Assembly (NCBI GenBank): GCA_002840155.1
Contig: PGZH01000005.1
Coordinates: 284,550 to 348,549, forward strand
DNA: 64,000 nt
Reading direction: 5' to 3'
Source: Gammaproteobacteria bacterium HGW-Gammaproteobacteria-13
Lineage (GTDB): Bacteria; Pseudomonadota; Gammaproteobacteria; Pseudomonadales; Pseudomonadaceae
Shown: positions 25,395-34,816 of the stretch, in pieces
How the letters are laid out: every line of letters starts with the position of its first letter
How positions within the stretch are numbered: position 1 is the stretch's first letter
Notes under the pieces: model-generated
What the model was told of the DNA's origin: nothing
The model's database searches: none
Seen by the model: the letters and a program-made list of their open reading frames with translations, nothing else
Translations under genes and position numbers: made by a program

Positions 25395-26042
25395 TCAGGG
25401 CGCCAAACGCTCACGCAGCCAGTTCGCGCCCTGCAGACGAAAATTAAGGCGGTCATGCAGGCGGCTGGAACGGCCCTGCCAGAACTCGATACGCTCCGGC
25501 AGCAGGCGATAGCCACCCCAGTGCGGCGGGCAATGCGGCGCACGATCGAGAAACCGCTGTTCGGTCTCGGCCAGCAGGCCTTCCAGCTCGGCGCGATCGG
25601 CAATCACCCGGCTTTGCGGCGACGCCCAGGCGCCCAGACGGCTGCCCAGCGGGCGCACCTGAAAGTAGGCATCGCACTCTTCGGCGCTAACCCGCTCGAC
25701 GCGCCCCTCGATTCGCACCTGCCGTTCCAGGCTAGGCCAGAAGAAGGTCATGGCGGCAAAGGGGTTGGCGGCCAGGTGCTGGCCTTTGGCGCTGTCGTAG
25801 TTGCTGAAGAAGGTAAAGCCACGCGCATCCAGCCCCTTGAGCAGCAACACCCGGCAATGCGGGCGCCCTTCAGCATCGACGGTCGCCAGGGTCATGGCAT
25901 TCGGCTCGACCGGCAATTGCTCGGTCTTCACCGCATCGGCAAACCACTGCTCAAATAACGCAAAAGGCTCAAGCGGCGCTTGCGCCTCGCTCAAGCCATC
26001 GCGGGTGTAGTCACGGCGCATATCAGCCAGGGTTTGAGTCAT
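25395..26042 (-). CDS. pdxH: Pyridoxamine 5'-phosphate oxidase
   Basis: This 215-residue FMN enzyme makes pyridoxal 5'-phosphate from pyridoxine or pyridoxamine phosphate. Family marks are the N-terminal [34 protein letters not shown] (FMN and substrate binding) and the C-terminal [16 protein letters not shown]. The start is set at ATG 26042 because AGAGGA lies seven bases upstream; two codons further out is only a TTG. It is next to an OmpA lipoprotein gene and slyB, an order I recall from P. aeruginosa (PdxH = PA1049). Confidence 0.96.
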   Translation of the reverse strand: MTQTLADMRRDYTRDGLSEAQAPLEPFALFEQWFADAVKTEQLPVEPNAMTLATVDAEGRPHCRVLLLKGLDARGFTFFSNYDSAKGQHLAANPFAAMTFFWPSLERQVRIEGRVERVSAEECDAYFQVRPLGSRLGAWASPQSRVIADRAELEGLLAETEQRFLDRAPHCPPHWGGYRLLPERIEFWQGRSSRLHDRLNFRLQGANWLRERLAP

Positions 26043-26131
26043 CGGCAAATCCTCTCGATCAAGTCTTGCCTAGCTTACCCGCGAGCGCTCTATCTGGCTT
26101 GATCTGCGGCAACGCGCCGCTGCGTAGCGCG

Positions 26132-26818
26132 TTACTGAGCGGCAGCAGGCTTATCAGCCTTGGCTACGGTTTTCGCGTTTTTGTCAGTTGCAGGCTTGCT
26201 AGCCGCAACTGCAGTGGCGGGGGCTGGTGCAGGCTGGCTGTACTTGGAGATCAGCGCGTTGAGGGTGTCTTTCGAGGTCAGGAGGATTTCCACTCGGCGG
26301 TTCAACGCACGGCCTTCAACGCTGTCGTTAGCTGCACGCGGCATATCCGAGCCCAGACCTTTAACCATCAGACGGTTCTGCTTGAGACCGCTAAGGCGGA
26401 AAATCGAGGTGAAGGCGCGGGCGCGCTGGTGGCTCAGCTCGCGGTTAGCACTCACTTCACCGCTGCTGTCGGCGTGGCCAAGAATCAGCACACCGATGGT
26501 TTCATCGCTTTCCAGCAATTTGGCCATACGGCTCAGCGGACCGAGGGTGACCGGCAGCATCATATGCGGACGGTCCGGATTGAACGAGCCATGCACTGGC
26601 GCGGTGACCACCAGCAGGTTTTCCCGACGTTCGAACTCGAAATGGGTGCCTTTGATCGCTTCACGCACCTTCGGCTCGTACACATCCAGCCAGGCCTGGG
26701 TCACTGCTGGTGGCGGCATGGGCACCACTTTCGGCGCGGGCTTTTCGGATTTTTCGAAAAGGCTGCAACCGCTGATCAGTACACACAGAGCGATGGCGAG
26801 AGTTTTGTTGGCGAGCAT
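26132..26818 (-). CDS. OmpA-family lipoprotein
   Basis: This 228-residue protein has a lipoprotein signal (CVLISGC, Cys18). The OmpA domain covers about residues 75-190 (LGHADSSGEVSANRELSHQRA, GLGSDMPRAANDSVEGRALNRRVEILL). A C-terminal tail rich in Ala, Pro and Lys follows. It would anchor the outer membrane to peptidoglycan. The start at 26818 is preferred over one 21 codons upstream because it gives an intact signal peptide. Confidence 0.85.
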   Translation of the reverse strand: MLANKTLAIALCVLISGCSLFEKSEKPAPKVVPMPPPAVTQAWLDVYEPKVREAIKGTHFEFERRENLLVVTAPVHGSFNPDRPHMMLPVTLGPLSRMAKLLESDETIGVLILGHADSSGEVSANRELSHQRARAFTSIFRLSGLKQNRLMVKGLGSDMPRAANDSVEGRALNRRVEILLTSKDTLNALISKYSQPAPAPATAVAASKPATDKNAKTVAKADKPAAAQ

Positions 26819-26912
26819 CGGGTATCCACACGTGATAAGCAAAAAGAAGCCGGTCAGTGGCCCGCTCAGACGGCAGGCCATGCCATGTTGCGCAGCAGTT
26901 TAGCCGAGCTGG

Positions 26913-28061
26913 CTATAAACAATCAGCCAATAGACGCGCAAGTTTCTGCGCACGAGGGTCCATCAAGACGAACGGTCCTAGGTTGTTGGTGACAAAACCG
27001 AAGGCCACATCCCGCTCCGGGTCGGCAAAGCCAATGGAACCGCCGGCTCCAGGGTGGCCAAAGGCGCGCGGCCCCATGCCGTAGGTGGCGTTGGCGACCT
27101 CGGGCTGGTCGAGCATGCAACCCAGACCGAAGCGGGTGCGGGTCAGCAGTGTCTTGTCTTCGCCCACTGCGTGCTCGCGGGTCAGCTCGGCCAGCAACTC
27201 GCTTTCCAATAGCCGGCCATCCAGCAGGCCGCTGTAGAAGCCGGCCAGGCTGCGGGCATTGCCGTGGCCGTTGGCTGCCGGCTGCTGCATACGCCGCCAT
27301 TCGGGCTTGTTGGTGCTGGTCATGATCGACGGTGGATTGGTAAAAGCCCGCGTACTCATGGCCGCAGGCTCACTCATCATGGTCTTGAGCAGGCGCTGGG
27401 CGGCCGCGTCGCCGAAGTTACCCTTGCCGCGGGAGATGATCGCCACCCGGTCGAACTCTTCATCCGCCAGGCCAACATGGAAATCCAGCCCCAGCGGTTT
27501 GGCCATGCGCGCGACGATGGATTCGCCCGGCCCGCGCCCCTCGACTCGGCGCAACACCTCTCCCACCAGCCAGCCGTAGGTGATCGGCGCATAACCATGG
27601 CCCTCACCCAATGGCCACCAAGGCTGTTCAGCGGCTAGCGCCGTGGTCATGGCCTGCCAGTCGTATAAAGCTTCGGCCGGCAGCATCTCGTGCAAGGCTG
27701 GCAACCCGGCCTGATGGCTGAGCAAGTGACGCAGGGTGATCTTGTCTTTGCCGGCAGCGGCGAACTCCGGCCAGTAGCGCGCGACCGGCGCATCCAGCTC
27801 AAGCTTGCCCTCGCCCACCAATTGCAGCGCGGTAACGGCAGTAAAGGTCTTGGTGCAGGAGAACAGGTTGAGGATGGTGTCGCTGTGCCAGGCCTGCAGG
27901 CCATCCTTGTCGGCAACACCGGCCCACAGATCCACCACGGTTTCGCCGCCGACCTGCACGCACAGCGCCATGCCGCGCTCTTGCGGCTCCTCGAACAACG
28001 CCGCAAAGGCGTCTCTCAACGCTTCGAACTTGAGGTCGAAATAACCCTGTATCTGCACCAC
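26913..28061 (-). CDS. Beta-lactamase-fold serine hydrolase (EstB-like esterase)
   Basis: This 382-residue protein of the class C beta-lactamase/esterase EstB family has the nucleophile motif SCTK (Ser68 to Lys71), the tyrosine motif YAPITYGW, and HPGAGGSIGFAD in place of the KTG box. No signal peptide is visible, so it is probably a cytoplasmic esterase and not a resistance enzyme. It lies between the OmpA lipoprotein gene and the agarase-like gene on the same strand. Confidence 0.85.
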   Translation of the reverse strand: MVQIQGYFDLKFEALRDAFAALFEEPQERGMALCVQVGGETVVDLWAGVADKDGLQAWHSDTILNLFSCTKTFTAVTALQLVGEGKLELDAPVARYWPEFAAAGKDKITLRHLLSHQAGLPALHEMLPAEALYDWQAMTTALAAEQPWWPLGEGHGYAPITYGWLVGEVLRRVEGRGPGESIVARMAKPLGLDFHVGLADEEFDRVAIISRGKGNFGDAAAQRLLKTMMSEPAAMSTRAFTNPPSIMTSTNKPEWRRMQQPAANGHGNARSLAGFYSGLLDGRLLESELLAELTREHAVGEDKTLLTRTRFGLGCMLDQPEVANATYGMGPRAFGHPGAGGSIGFADPERDVAFGFVTNNLGPFVLMDPRAQKLARLLADCL

Positions 28062-28173
28062 CCTGCCCCCTTCTCGTATTCGGCCAACTGCTTGGCAGAT
28101 TGTTTCAGCTCTAACGCCTGCGTAGAACCCTGCGCAAGGTTGGCAACCCTACTATCAGCCCGACGAATAGCCT

Positions 28174-30387
28174 TTACGGAACCGCCGGCACTGGCGTACT
28201 CACCGTTTCGAGCAGCGTTTTCGGCACACCCAGGTTGGCTTTTCGCACGGCTTTGACAAAGCCATCCCACGGCCGGTCGGTGATGCCGACCAGACCCAGA
28301 TGGCCATTTTCGCCATCCAGCAGACGCCCGGTAACCGGTTGATCGAGGTACTGAAACCAGTGCAAACCGACGATCTGCGGCTCTTCCAGGGCCTTGGCCA
28401 GGAAGTGCGCATAGGCCGGGCCGCGTTCTTCTTCCTTGTACACCTCGGCAACCCCGCCCCAGAACGGCCCACGGTCACGCGAGCCGAAGTGGAACTCGGT
28501 GACCATCAGCGGCTTGTCCAACTGGCGCAGTGCGGCAAAGTCATAACCGTGCTGTGGCTCGCGGGTGTAGAAGTTGAAGCTCAGTACATCGCAGAACTCG
28601 GCGCAGGCATTCACCGCCTCGGGGATGCTGCTGGCGAAACGACCACCCAGCAGCAGGTGATTGGGCGCGTGCCAGTCGAGCGAATCGGCAATGGTCTTGA
28701 AGTAGGTCTCGGCATACAGGCGCAAGAACGCCTGCATGTCCTTTTCGATGGCCGGGTACTCGGCACTCGGCAGCGGCGCCTGGAAGCCTGGATCTTCCAT
28801 CAATTCCCAGGCCGACAGTTCGATACCCCAGGCGCGGGACAGGCCATTCTGATTGCGATACTTGTCGCGCAGCTGCTTGAGGAAGGCGCGCTTGGCCGGC
28901 ACGTCGGTGGTCAGGCGCAGCGTGGCATACGCCAGGGCGTAACGGCCATTGGGGTCATCCGCAGGACCGGCCCAGGCCAGTTCGTTATCGGCGAAATAAC
29001 CCAGCAGCCAAGGGTTGTCGCGATGATCGCGCGAGGCAATCGCCACAGCGCGCTCGGTGGCCATGGCAAAGCGCGGATCGAACGGATCAGGCATCGCGCC
29101 CCACCAGTCGACGCCGGTGCTGATGGTGGCGTAATCGCCGCGAATCGACAGCGGAATGCTGAACGGCATGCGCGTATCCCCGCCAAAGGCCGGTTCACTC
29201 CAGTTACCCAGGGTATTGAAGCCCCAGGCCTGCAGGCGGTCCTGACTCAGCGTGCGCCAGGCAGCTGGGTCAACCTGACCATAGCTGCGCTGCAGGTTGG
29301 CCTTGTAGAAATCGAACCAGCGCCCGTTGGCAAACGCCCGGCCCTGATTGGCGCCGGTGTCGCTGCGGCTGTCGGATGTACCGAAATAGGCCGCCAGCGC
29401 ATCGCCCGCTTGCGGTAACCCGGCAAACATCGCCTCACGCCCCTCAACGTAGGTGGCGCTCTGCTGCGCGGTCACCGCATTGACGCCCAGCGAGTAGAAC
29501 GGATGGCCCTCTGGCGTTACCAGAAACCAACGGCCGTCGCGTTTCTCGGTACGAAAGAAGCCGCTCGCCTCAAACGGCTGTCCGCCGGTCCAGCCGGCAA
29601 ACTTGTCCTGCGCCGGGCGCTCGGCCAGCCAGGTATGCAGTTGTTTCTGTTCCTGCGCCACCGCCTGCTGCAGTTGCTCGTCGCTCTTAACCTTGCCCGG
29701 CCAATCAGCCCGCGCGTACTGGCCGTAACGGTCGACGATGCCGGCATAGGCCGCCGCCGAAAGCTGCTCACCGCTTACACCAAACTGGCTGATCAGAATA
29801 TGTTGCGCAGCTTTCGGCTGCGGCATGGACAGGGTAACCGCGCTGACCTTGCTCAGATCCAGCGCACCCGTGACCGTATCCGCCAGCAGCAGGCGTTGGC
29901 CTTTGTGCGTCCAGGGCATCGGCACACCGGCGCGCATGCCCTGAGCGCGGGGCGAAGTTGCCTGCAAGGGAATCAACAGGGTTTGCGCAGGGCCGGCTGG
30001 CAAGGCGATACGCGTACTCAAGCGCTGGCCGTCAGTGCTCTCGATCAGCACATCCAGGGTCAGTGCCCAGTCCATGGCGTTCTGCACACGCAGGCTGACC
30101 AGCGTCTGCTGCGACCAGTCCCAGCTAGCGCTTTGCGGGGTTAGCTTAAGGCTCGGCTGCTCGGCAGGATGGAAAGTCACCCGGCGCAGCACCTCGCCTT
30201 GCGGGGTCGGCTCGCCAATGCGGTTGGGTAGATCGGCATCCTGCGTCGTAACCTGCACGGCATCCATTGGCCGGACAAAGTTGAACAGCTCCTGCGGCTC
30301 TGTCGCCATGGCGGCCCCGGCAAAACCCACGAGCGCCGATAGCAGAACAGCCGTTTGCAGCCTGCACTTAACCTTCACGAACCACAC
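28174..30387 (-). CDS. Agarase-like glycoside hydrolase (GH50-like)
   Basis: This 737-residue secreted protein has a signal peptide (residues 1-28, cleavage after AMA). An N-terminal beta-sandwich region runs to about residue 270. A clan GH-A catalytic domain follows with Asn468-Glu469 in YFADNELAW as acid/base and Glu631 in MVTEFHFGSRDRG as nucleophile. The GH50 beta-agarase family fits best by motif and size. The substrate may be agar-like galactan or another beta-linked polysaccharide. No other polysaccharide-use genes are adjacent. Confidence 0.78.
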   Translation of the reverse strand: MWFVKVKCRLQTAVLLSALVGFAGAAMATEPQELFNFVRPMDAVQVTTQDADLPNRIGEPTPQGEVLRRVTFHPAEQPSLKLTPQSASWDWSQQTLVSLRVQNAMDWALTLDVLIESTDGQRLSTRIALPAGPAQTLLIPLQATSPRAQGMRAGVPMPWTHKGQRLLLADTVTGALDLSKVSAVTLSMPQPKAAQHILISQFGVSGEQLSAAAYAGIVDRYGQYARADWPGKVKSDEQLQQAVAQEQKQLHTWLAERPAQDKFAGWTGGQPFEASGFFRTEKRDGRWFLVTPEGHPFYSLGVNAVTAQQSATYVEGREAMFAGLPQAGDALAAYFGTSDSRSDTGANQGRAFANGRWFDFYKANLQRSYGQVDPAAWRTLSQDRLQAWGFNTLGNWSEPAFGGDTRMPFSIPLSIRGDYATISTGVDWWGAMPDPFDPRFAMATERAVAIASRDHRDNPWLLGYFADNELAWAGPADDPNGRYALAYATLRLTTDVPAKRAFLKQLRDKYRNQNGLSRAWGIELSAWELMEDPGFQAPLPSAEYPAIEKDMQAFLRLYAETYFKTIADSLDWHAPNHLLLGGRFASSIPEAVNACAEFCDVLSFNFYTREPQHGYDFAALRQLDKPLMVTEFHFGSRDRGPFWGGVAEVYKEEERGPAYAHFLAKALEEPQIVGLHWFQYLDQPVTGRLLDGENGHLGLVGITDRPWDGFVKAVRKANLGVPKTLLETVSTPVPAVP

Positions 30388-30517
30388 TCCCCCATTGTTT
30401 CAACCGCCCTGAGCAAAACTGCCCAAGGCCAAATCCAGGCCCTGATAACCACCAAGGTATTGTGCATACGCCACTTGGAACCACTAGCGCTCAGCGAGTT
30501 GCCTAGCAGCCGGACGG

Positions 30518-32662
30518 CTAACTGATTTCCCGACGAAACGGCGGCAAGGCATTGAGAATCGACTTGCCGTAGCGCTGAGTAACCACACGCCGATCAAGCA
30601 GGGTAATAATGCCGCGATCCGCTTCGGTGCGCAGCAGTCGGCCGCAGGCTTGCACCAGACGCAGCGAGGCATCCGGCACGGCAATTTCCATAAAGGGATT
30701 GCCGCCGCGCGCTTCGATCCATTCGGCCAGCGCCGCTTCCACCGGATCGTCCGGCACGGCGAAGGGGATCTTGGCGATCACCACATGTTCGCAGTAGGCA
30801 CCCGGCAGATCGACGCCTTCGGCAAAGCTGGCAAGGCCAAACAGCACGCTTTCCTCGCCGGAATCGACCCGCGCCTTGTGCTTGTTCAAAGTTTCCTGCT
30901 TGGACAGATTGCCCTGGATAAATACCCGCTTGCGCCAGTCGCGCTCCAGGCCGTCGAAGACCTCCTGCATCTGCTTGCGCGAGGAAAACAGCACCAGGGT
31001 GCCGCGCGAGCCCTCAACCAGACCAGGCAAGTCGCGAATAATCGCTGCCGTGTGCGCCACCGCATCACGTGGATCGGCGTTCAGGTTGGGCACCCGCAGC
31101 ACACCGGCATCGGCGTGATGGAACGGGCTTGGCACCACAGTGGTAACCGCCACTTTCGGCAAGCCGGCGCGCATGCGATAGCGATCAAAGGTGCCCAGCG
31201 CAGTGAGGGTCGCCGAGGTCACCAGAGCGCCATAGGCAACATTCCACAGGTTACGCCGCAGGGTTTCGGCGGCCAGGATCGGGCTGGCATTGACCTCGAT
31301 ATCGAACAGCGCACCGCTGTCGGCCAGGGTCAGCCAGCGCGCCATCGGCGGGCTTTCCTCCGGGTCTTCAGCGGTAAAGGCCAGCCACAGCTCCCAGTTG
31401 CCCTTGGCGCGCGCCAGCAGGCTGCCGAACAGTGGGTACCATTCCTCGGCCTGATGGCTGGCAATACCGACAGCGCCCTCACCATCCATGGCTTCCTTGA
31501 GCTGCTCAGTCACGCCGGTGAACAGATCATTGAGCTTGGAAAAGCCCTTTTTCAGTTCCAGGCCTAACTCGGTCAAGTGCGCCGGCACCACGCCGCCGAC
31601 AAAGCGATGGCGCGGCCGCTCGCGACCCTGCATATCCTCGCCCGGTTTGAAATCGGCGACTTGCTCACAGGCGGCAAACATAAATTGCTGCTGGGTTTTA
31701 AGCTCCCGCGCCAGTTCCGGCACCTGCTCGATCAGCCTGCCTAGATCCCCGGGTAGCGGATTTTGTGCCAACAACTTGGTCAGATTCTTGTCGATCTGAG
31801 TCAGCCAATCGGCAGTCGAACGCAAGCGGGTGAAGTGGGCGAAATGGCCGATGGCTTTGTCCGGCAGGTGATGGCCTTCGTCGAACACGTAAAGGGTGTC
31901 GCGCGGGTCCGGCAGCACCGCCCCGCCGCCGAGGGCCAGGTCGGCCAGGACCATGTCATGGTTGGTGACGATCACGTCGACCTTGCCCATGCCCTCGCGG
32001 GCCTTGTAGAAGGCGCACTGCTGAAAGTTCGGACAATGGCGGTTGGTGCATTGGCTGTGATCGGTAGTCAGCTGCGACCAGCGTGTGTCTTCCAGCTCTT
32101 CCGGCCAGCTGTCGCGGTCGCCGTCCCATTTATTGCCGGCGAGTTTTTCGATCATGGTGGTGAACAGCTTCTGGCTCTGCTCATCCACATCGATCTTGAA
32201 ACCTTCCTCCTCAAACAGCTGGGCGGTGGCGCTTTGCGCCTGGCCTTCCTGCAGCAGGATATCCAGCTTGGACAGGCACAGATAACGCCCCCGCCCCTTG
32301 GCCAGGGCGAAGCTGAAGTTCAGCCCGCTGTTGCGCATCAAGTCCGGCAGATCCTTGTGCACGATCTGCTCTTGCAGGGCGACGGTGGCCGTGGCGATCA
32401 CCAGGCGCTTGCCCGCCGCCTTGGCAGTGGGGATCGCCGCCAGGCTGTAGGCCACGGTCTTGCCCGTACCGGTGCCGGCCTCAACCGCCACCACCGCGGG
32501 ATCACCCAGGCGCCGGCCCTCGTCGTCCGTCTTGATCGCACCCAGCACCTTGGCAATTTCAGCAATCATCAGGCGCTGGCCATAACGCGGCTTGAGCGAC
32601 TTGGCTTCGAGAAAACGGGAATAGGCGCCCTGGATCTGGGACTTGAGTTCGGTACTGAGCAT
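30518..32662 (-). CDS. dinG: ATP-dependent DNA helicase DinG
   Basis: This 714-residue XPD/Rad3-like superfamily 2 helicase has Walker A EAGTGTGKT at residues 61-69, an iron-sulfur cysteine cluster including CTNRHCPNFQQC, the DEGHH box, and the C-terminal helicase motifs (VLFSSRKQMQEVF, QACGRLLRTEADRG). It unwinds 5'-overhang DNA, D-loops and R-loops. The start at 32662 matches the family N-terminus; the ORF runs on upstream only because it reads through an intergenic repeat. Confidence 0.95.
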   Translation of the reverse strand: MLSTELKSQIQGAYSRFLEAKSLKPRYGQRLMIAEIAKVLGAIKTDDEGRRLGDPAVVAVEAGTGTGKTVAYSLAAIPTAKAAGKRLVIATATVALQEQIVHKDLPDLMRNSGLNFSFALAKGRGRYLCLSKLDILLQEGQAQSATAQLFEEEGFKIDVDEQSQKLFTTMIEKLAGNKWDGDRDSWPEELEDTRWSQLTTDHSQCTNRHCPNFQQCAFYKAREGMGKVDVIVTNHDMVLADLALGGGAVLPDPRDTLYVFDEGHHLPDKAIGHFAHFTRLRSTADWLTQIDKNLTKLLAQNPLPGDLGRLIEQVPELARELKTQQQFMFAACEQVADFKPGEDMQGRERPRHRFVGGVVPAHLTELGLELKKGFSKLNDLFTGVTEQLKEAMDGEGAVGIASHQAEEWYPLFGSLLARAKGNWELWLAFTAEDPEESPPMARWLTLADSGALFDIEVNASPILAAETLRRNLWNVAYGALVTSATLTALGTFDRYRMRAGLPKVAVTTVVPSPFHHADAGVLRVPNLNADPRDAVAHTAAIIRDLPGLVEGSRGTLVLFSSRKQMQEVFDGLERDWRKRVFIQGNLSKQETLNKHKARVDSGEESVLFGLASFAEGVDLPGAYCEHVVIAKIPFAVPDDPVEAALAEWIEARGGNPFMEIAVPDASLRLVQACGRLLRTEADRGIITLLDRRVVTQRYGKSILNALPPFRREIS

Positions 32663-32761
32663 GGGGTCTTGGCGCGAAAAGGCTGGATAAATTTTCAGTG
32701 TTTGTAATCGGCGGCTATCATAGCGCGCTAATCGATCCAGCGCTGAACCGCTTAGAACCTG

Positions 32762-33003
32762 TTTACGATCTCGCGAGCTAGAGCCATGCAAGGCAGAAAT
32801 AGGCGAAAAACACAGCGAAGCGAAGTAACAGCCAACGGCTGGCCCGCAGGGTGAGCGCAGCGAATCAAGCGGAGTGTACGAGTAGTACATGAGCATGACT
32901 CGCTTCCCTCGCCCCTTCGGGGCCGCGCTAAAGCGCGTTAGCCGCAAGCGGCCTGTTGAGCCTGTTTCTAACGTCGCAGGGCCGACGCGCAGCAGATCGT
33001 AAA
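32762..33003. repeat. Structured intergenic repeat, copy 2 (enlarged)
   Basis: The outer arms are TTTACGATCT (32762-32771) and AGATCGTAAA (32994-33003). The inner arms AGAAATAGGC and GCCTGTTTCT nearly pair, and a central TGTAC/GTACA palindrome is present. The linkers CGCGAGCTAGAGC and CCGACGCGCAGCA are shared with the copy at 17291, while the arm sequences differ. Extra hairpin-rich segments (CCCCTTCGGGG, GCGCTAAAGCGC) enlarge it. The 32663-33031 interval contains nothing else of note. Confidence 0.75.
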
Positions 33004-33031
33004 TAGATTCTTAACCAACAGGAGTGCCTGC

Positions 33032-33496
33032 ATGACCCCATACGCCTTCGTCTACAGCCTGCACCTGCTCGCCGCCCTGATCTGGGTCGGCGGCATGTTC
33101 TTCGCGTGGATGATCCTGCGCCCAGCAGCCGTCGCCGCACTGGAAGCCCCGCCTCGCCTGAAACTCTGGCTGGAGGTCTTTCCGCGGTTTTTCTACTGGG
33201 TCTGGGCGGCGGTGATTGTACTGCCGGTGACCGGCGTGGGCATGCTGCACCTGCGCTTTAGCGGCTTCGATACAGCGCCGCGCTACGTGCACATCATGAT
33301 GGGGCTGTATATCGCCATGCTGGCGCTGTTTCTGCGGATTCAGGCACTGCAACTACCTGAACTGCGCCGCGCTGTGGCGGCGCAGGATTGGCCGAATGGC
33401 GGCGCCGTGCTTGGGCGCATACGTCGGTTGGTCGGCATCAACCTGCTGCTGGGGTTGCTGGTGGTGGCAATCGCCGGTATCCGCCCGTCGTTCTAA
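33032..33496 (+). CDS. CopD-like membrane protein
   Basis: This 154-residue protein has four membrane segments and the pattern SLHLLAALIWVGGMFFAWMILRP at the start, followed by a second half with YVHIMMGLYIAML and a C-terminal IRRLVGINLLLGLLVVAIAG. The conserved His in helix 1 and His in helix 3 resemble the CopD/DUF2214-type haem or copper-linked membrane proteins. Function not established. Confidence 0.75.
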   Translation: MTPYAFVYSLHLLAALIWVGGMFFAWMILRPAAVAALEAPPRLKLWLEVFPRFFYWVWAAVIVLPVTGVGMLHLRFSGFDTAPRYVHIMMGLYIAMLALFLRIQALQLPELRRAVAAQDWPNGGAVLGRIRRLVGINLLLGLLVVAIAGIRPSF

Positions 33497-33548
33497 ATGC
33501 GCTCAAGCAACCGCTGCCCGAGGGCAGTGGTTAGCACCGCGCAATGGC

Positions 33549-34310
33549 TTAGAACTGCACGACATTCAGCGCGCCTGCCGGGCCTGCCTCACCGGCACGC
33601 CCGGCCTGCCCTGGCTTGCCGTCGCGTGCACCATCGGTGCTGTATAACCAGCAGCCCTTGCTCACGCCGCCTTGGCCGCCCGCACCTGGTGCGCCCGGCT
33701 GACCGCCGTTGCCACCATCCAGACGCACCTGCAACTGCTCAACCGGGAAACCTTGCGGGACTTCCAGGCGCACCTGCGCACCAGCAGCACCCGGCTGGCC
33801 GTCACCACCATTCAAGCCATCATGGCCGCGACTGGCTTCACCCCAGGTGCAGCCACCTGGTTTGCCATCGGCACCAGCAAGGCCGGCATAGCCAGGCGCA
33901 CCGGTACCGCCGCGGGCATCCAGCAACAGGTTTTCCAGGGTCACGGCTTGCAGGCGCAGGCTCAGGTTACGCCCCGGCAACGCCGGCTTTTCAGCACTGC
34001 CCTGGGCACCGCGCGCACTGATCTGTGCGCCACTGGCAATCTCGGCGGTTTCCACTTCAAGGCGCAGCGCCTGATCACTGGGGGCAATCGCCAGACGTGC
34101 GTCGCGGCCCAGGGTTAGCTGCGCCACGCGAATTTCGGTCAGGCCAGGGGGAATCAACAAGGTACCGTGATCGGCAATCTGCAGACGGTCCAGCAGCAAT
34201 ACACTGGTGTTGCTCGGCAGACGCATAACCGCGTGGGAATCGACTTCAATTACCGCCTGGGCCAATGCCAGTGGGCTGAACAGCGCAGCGAGGACGAACA
34301 GCTTACGCAT
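33549..34310 (-). CDS. Secreted collagen-like glycine-repeat protein
   Basis: This 253-residue protein has a signal peptide (cleavage near ALAQA, residue 17). A beta-rich N-terminal region extends to about residue 125, and then Gly-X-Y runs follow: GTGAPGYAGLAGADGKPGG, GHDGLNGGDGQPGAAG, GGNGGQPGAPGAGGQGG and GKPGQAGRAGEAGPAG. These are interrupted collagen-like tracts that may form a surface or periplasmic triple helix. Its start overlaps the stop of the upstream membrane gene by 8 bases, so the two are cotranscribed. Confidence 0.7.
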   Translation of the reverse strand: MRKLFVLAALFSPLALAQAVIEVDSHAVMRLPSNTSVLLLDRLQIADHGTLLIPPGLTEIRVAQLTLGRDARLAIAPSDQALRLEVETAEIASGAQISARGAQGSAEKPALPGRNLSLRLQAVTLENLLLDARGGTGAPGYAGLAGADGKPGGCTWGEASRGHDGLNGGDGQPGAAGAQVRLEVPQGFPVEQLQVRLDGGNGGQPGAPGAGGQGGVSKGCWLYSTDGARDGKPGQAGRAGEAGPAGALNVVQF

Positions 34311-34626
34311 TTTCGGCCTCCATCTGCAGCGCTTGCTCAGGCTCAGACTCGGCTACTGCGGCTACAGCCGCTTGCTCAGCTGGCAGTCCAAGCAGCTGAA
34401 AAATGCCGAACAGCATAACTTGCACACGCTCTAGCGCCGGCTTGGGGCAAGCGGCGATGCGCTTGTCAAAAAACCACAGCTCAAGCGCATGGATCAGCAG
34501 AATAAAAGCCCCGGCGCCGTTCAACAGCAGCGCGAAAGGTTGTGCAAAGGGTTGCAGCAGATTGGCCAGGACGACGCCCCAGAACAATGCCGTCAGCACC
34601 TTACCTAACGTCAGAAATGTCTTCAT
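34303..34626 (-). CDS. DUF1145-like membrane protein
   Basis: This 107-residue protein has two membrane segments (about residues 8-27 and 33-52) and the pattern GKVLTALFWGVVLANLLQPF then IHALELWFF, matching the DUF1145 family of small inner-membrane proteins. The C-terminal tail is Ala/Glu-rich. The ATG at 34626 gives the family N-terminus. It overlaps the collagen-like gene downstream. Confidence 0.75.
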   Translation of the reverse strand: MKTFLTLGKVLTALFWGVVLANLLQPFAQPFALLLNGAGAFILLIHALELWFFDKRIAACPKPALERVQVMLFGIFQLLGLPAEQAAVAAVAESEPEQALQMEAENA

Positions 34627-34752
34627 ATCCGCCCCCGGCAGTTTTTTATTTCGCTGCACCTTATCTGCTTTGGGAGTGTGCTGCCAGAAGACCAGTAAAA
34701 ACCATGGAGGTCGAACGCCTTCACAGCTTTTACTGGGTTACAACTGCCCTCT

Positions 34753-34805
34753 CGCTGGCAGGCCGTTGCGAACCCGGCAGCTGGGTTCGCAACGGCCTGC
34801 CAGCG
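34753..34805. repeat. Perfect 23-bp inverted repeat (long hairpin)
   Basis: The arms at 34753-34775 and 34783-34805 are exactly complementary, with a 7-base loop GGCAGCT. The arms start CGCTGGCAGG. The hairpin lies just downstream of the OmpA lipoprotein gene (minus strand) and has no U tract on either side. Confidence 0.85.
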
Positions 34806-34816
34806 CATCACATCAG

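Noticed and set aside
28300..29418. 372-codon + strand ORF opposite the agarase-like gene
   Set aside because: Antisense shadow without start signals or motifs.
32663..32947. N-terminal extension of DinG by 95 residues
   Set aside because: The extra codons translate the structured intergenic repeat; the family N-terminus and start codon are at 32662.
34753..34805. Ordinary rho-independent terminator
   Set aside because: There is no U tract on either strand, and the stem is far longer than usual; kept as a hairpin of unknown role.
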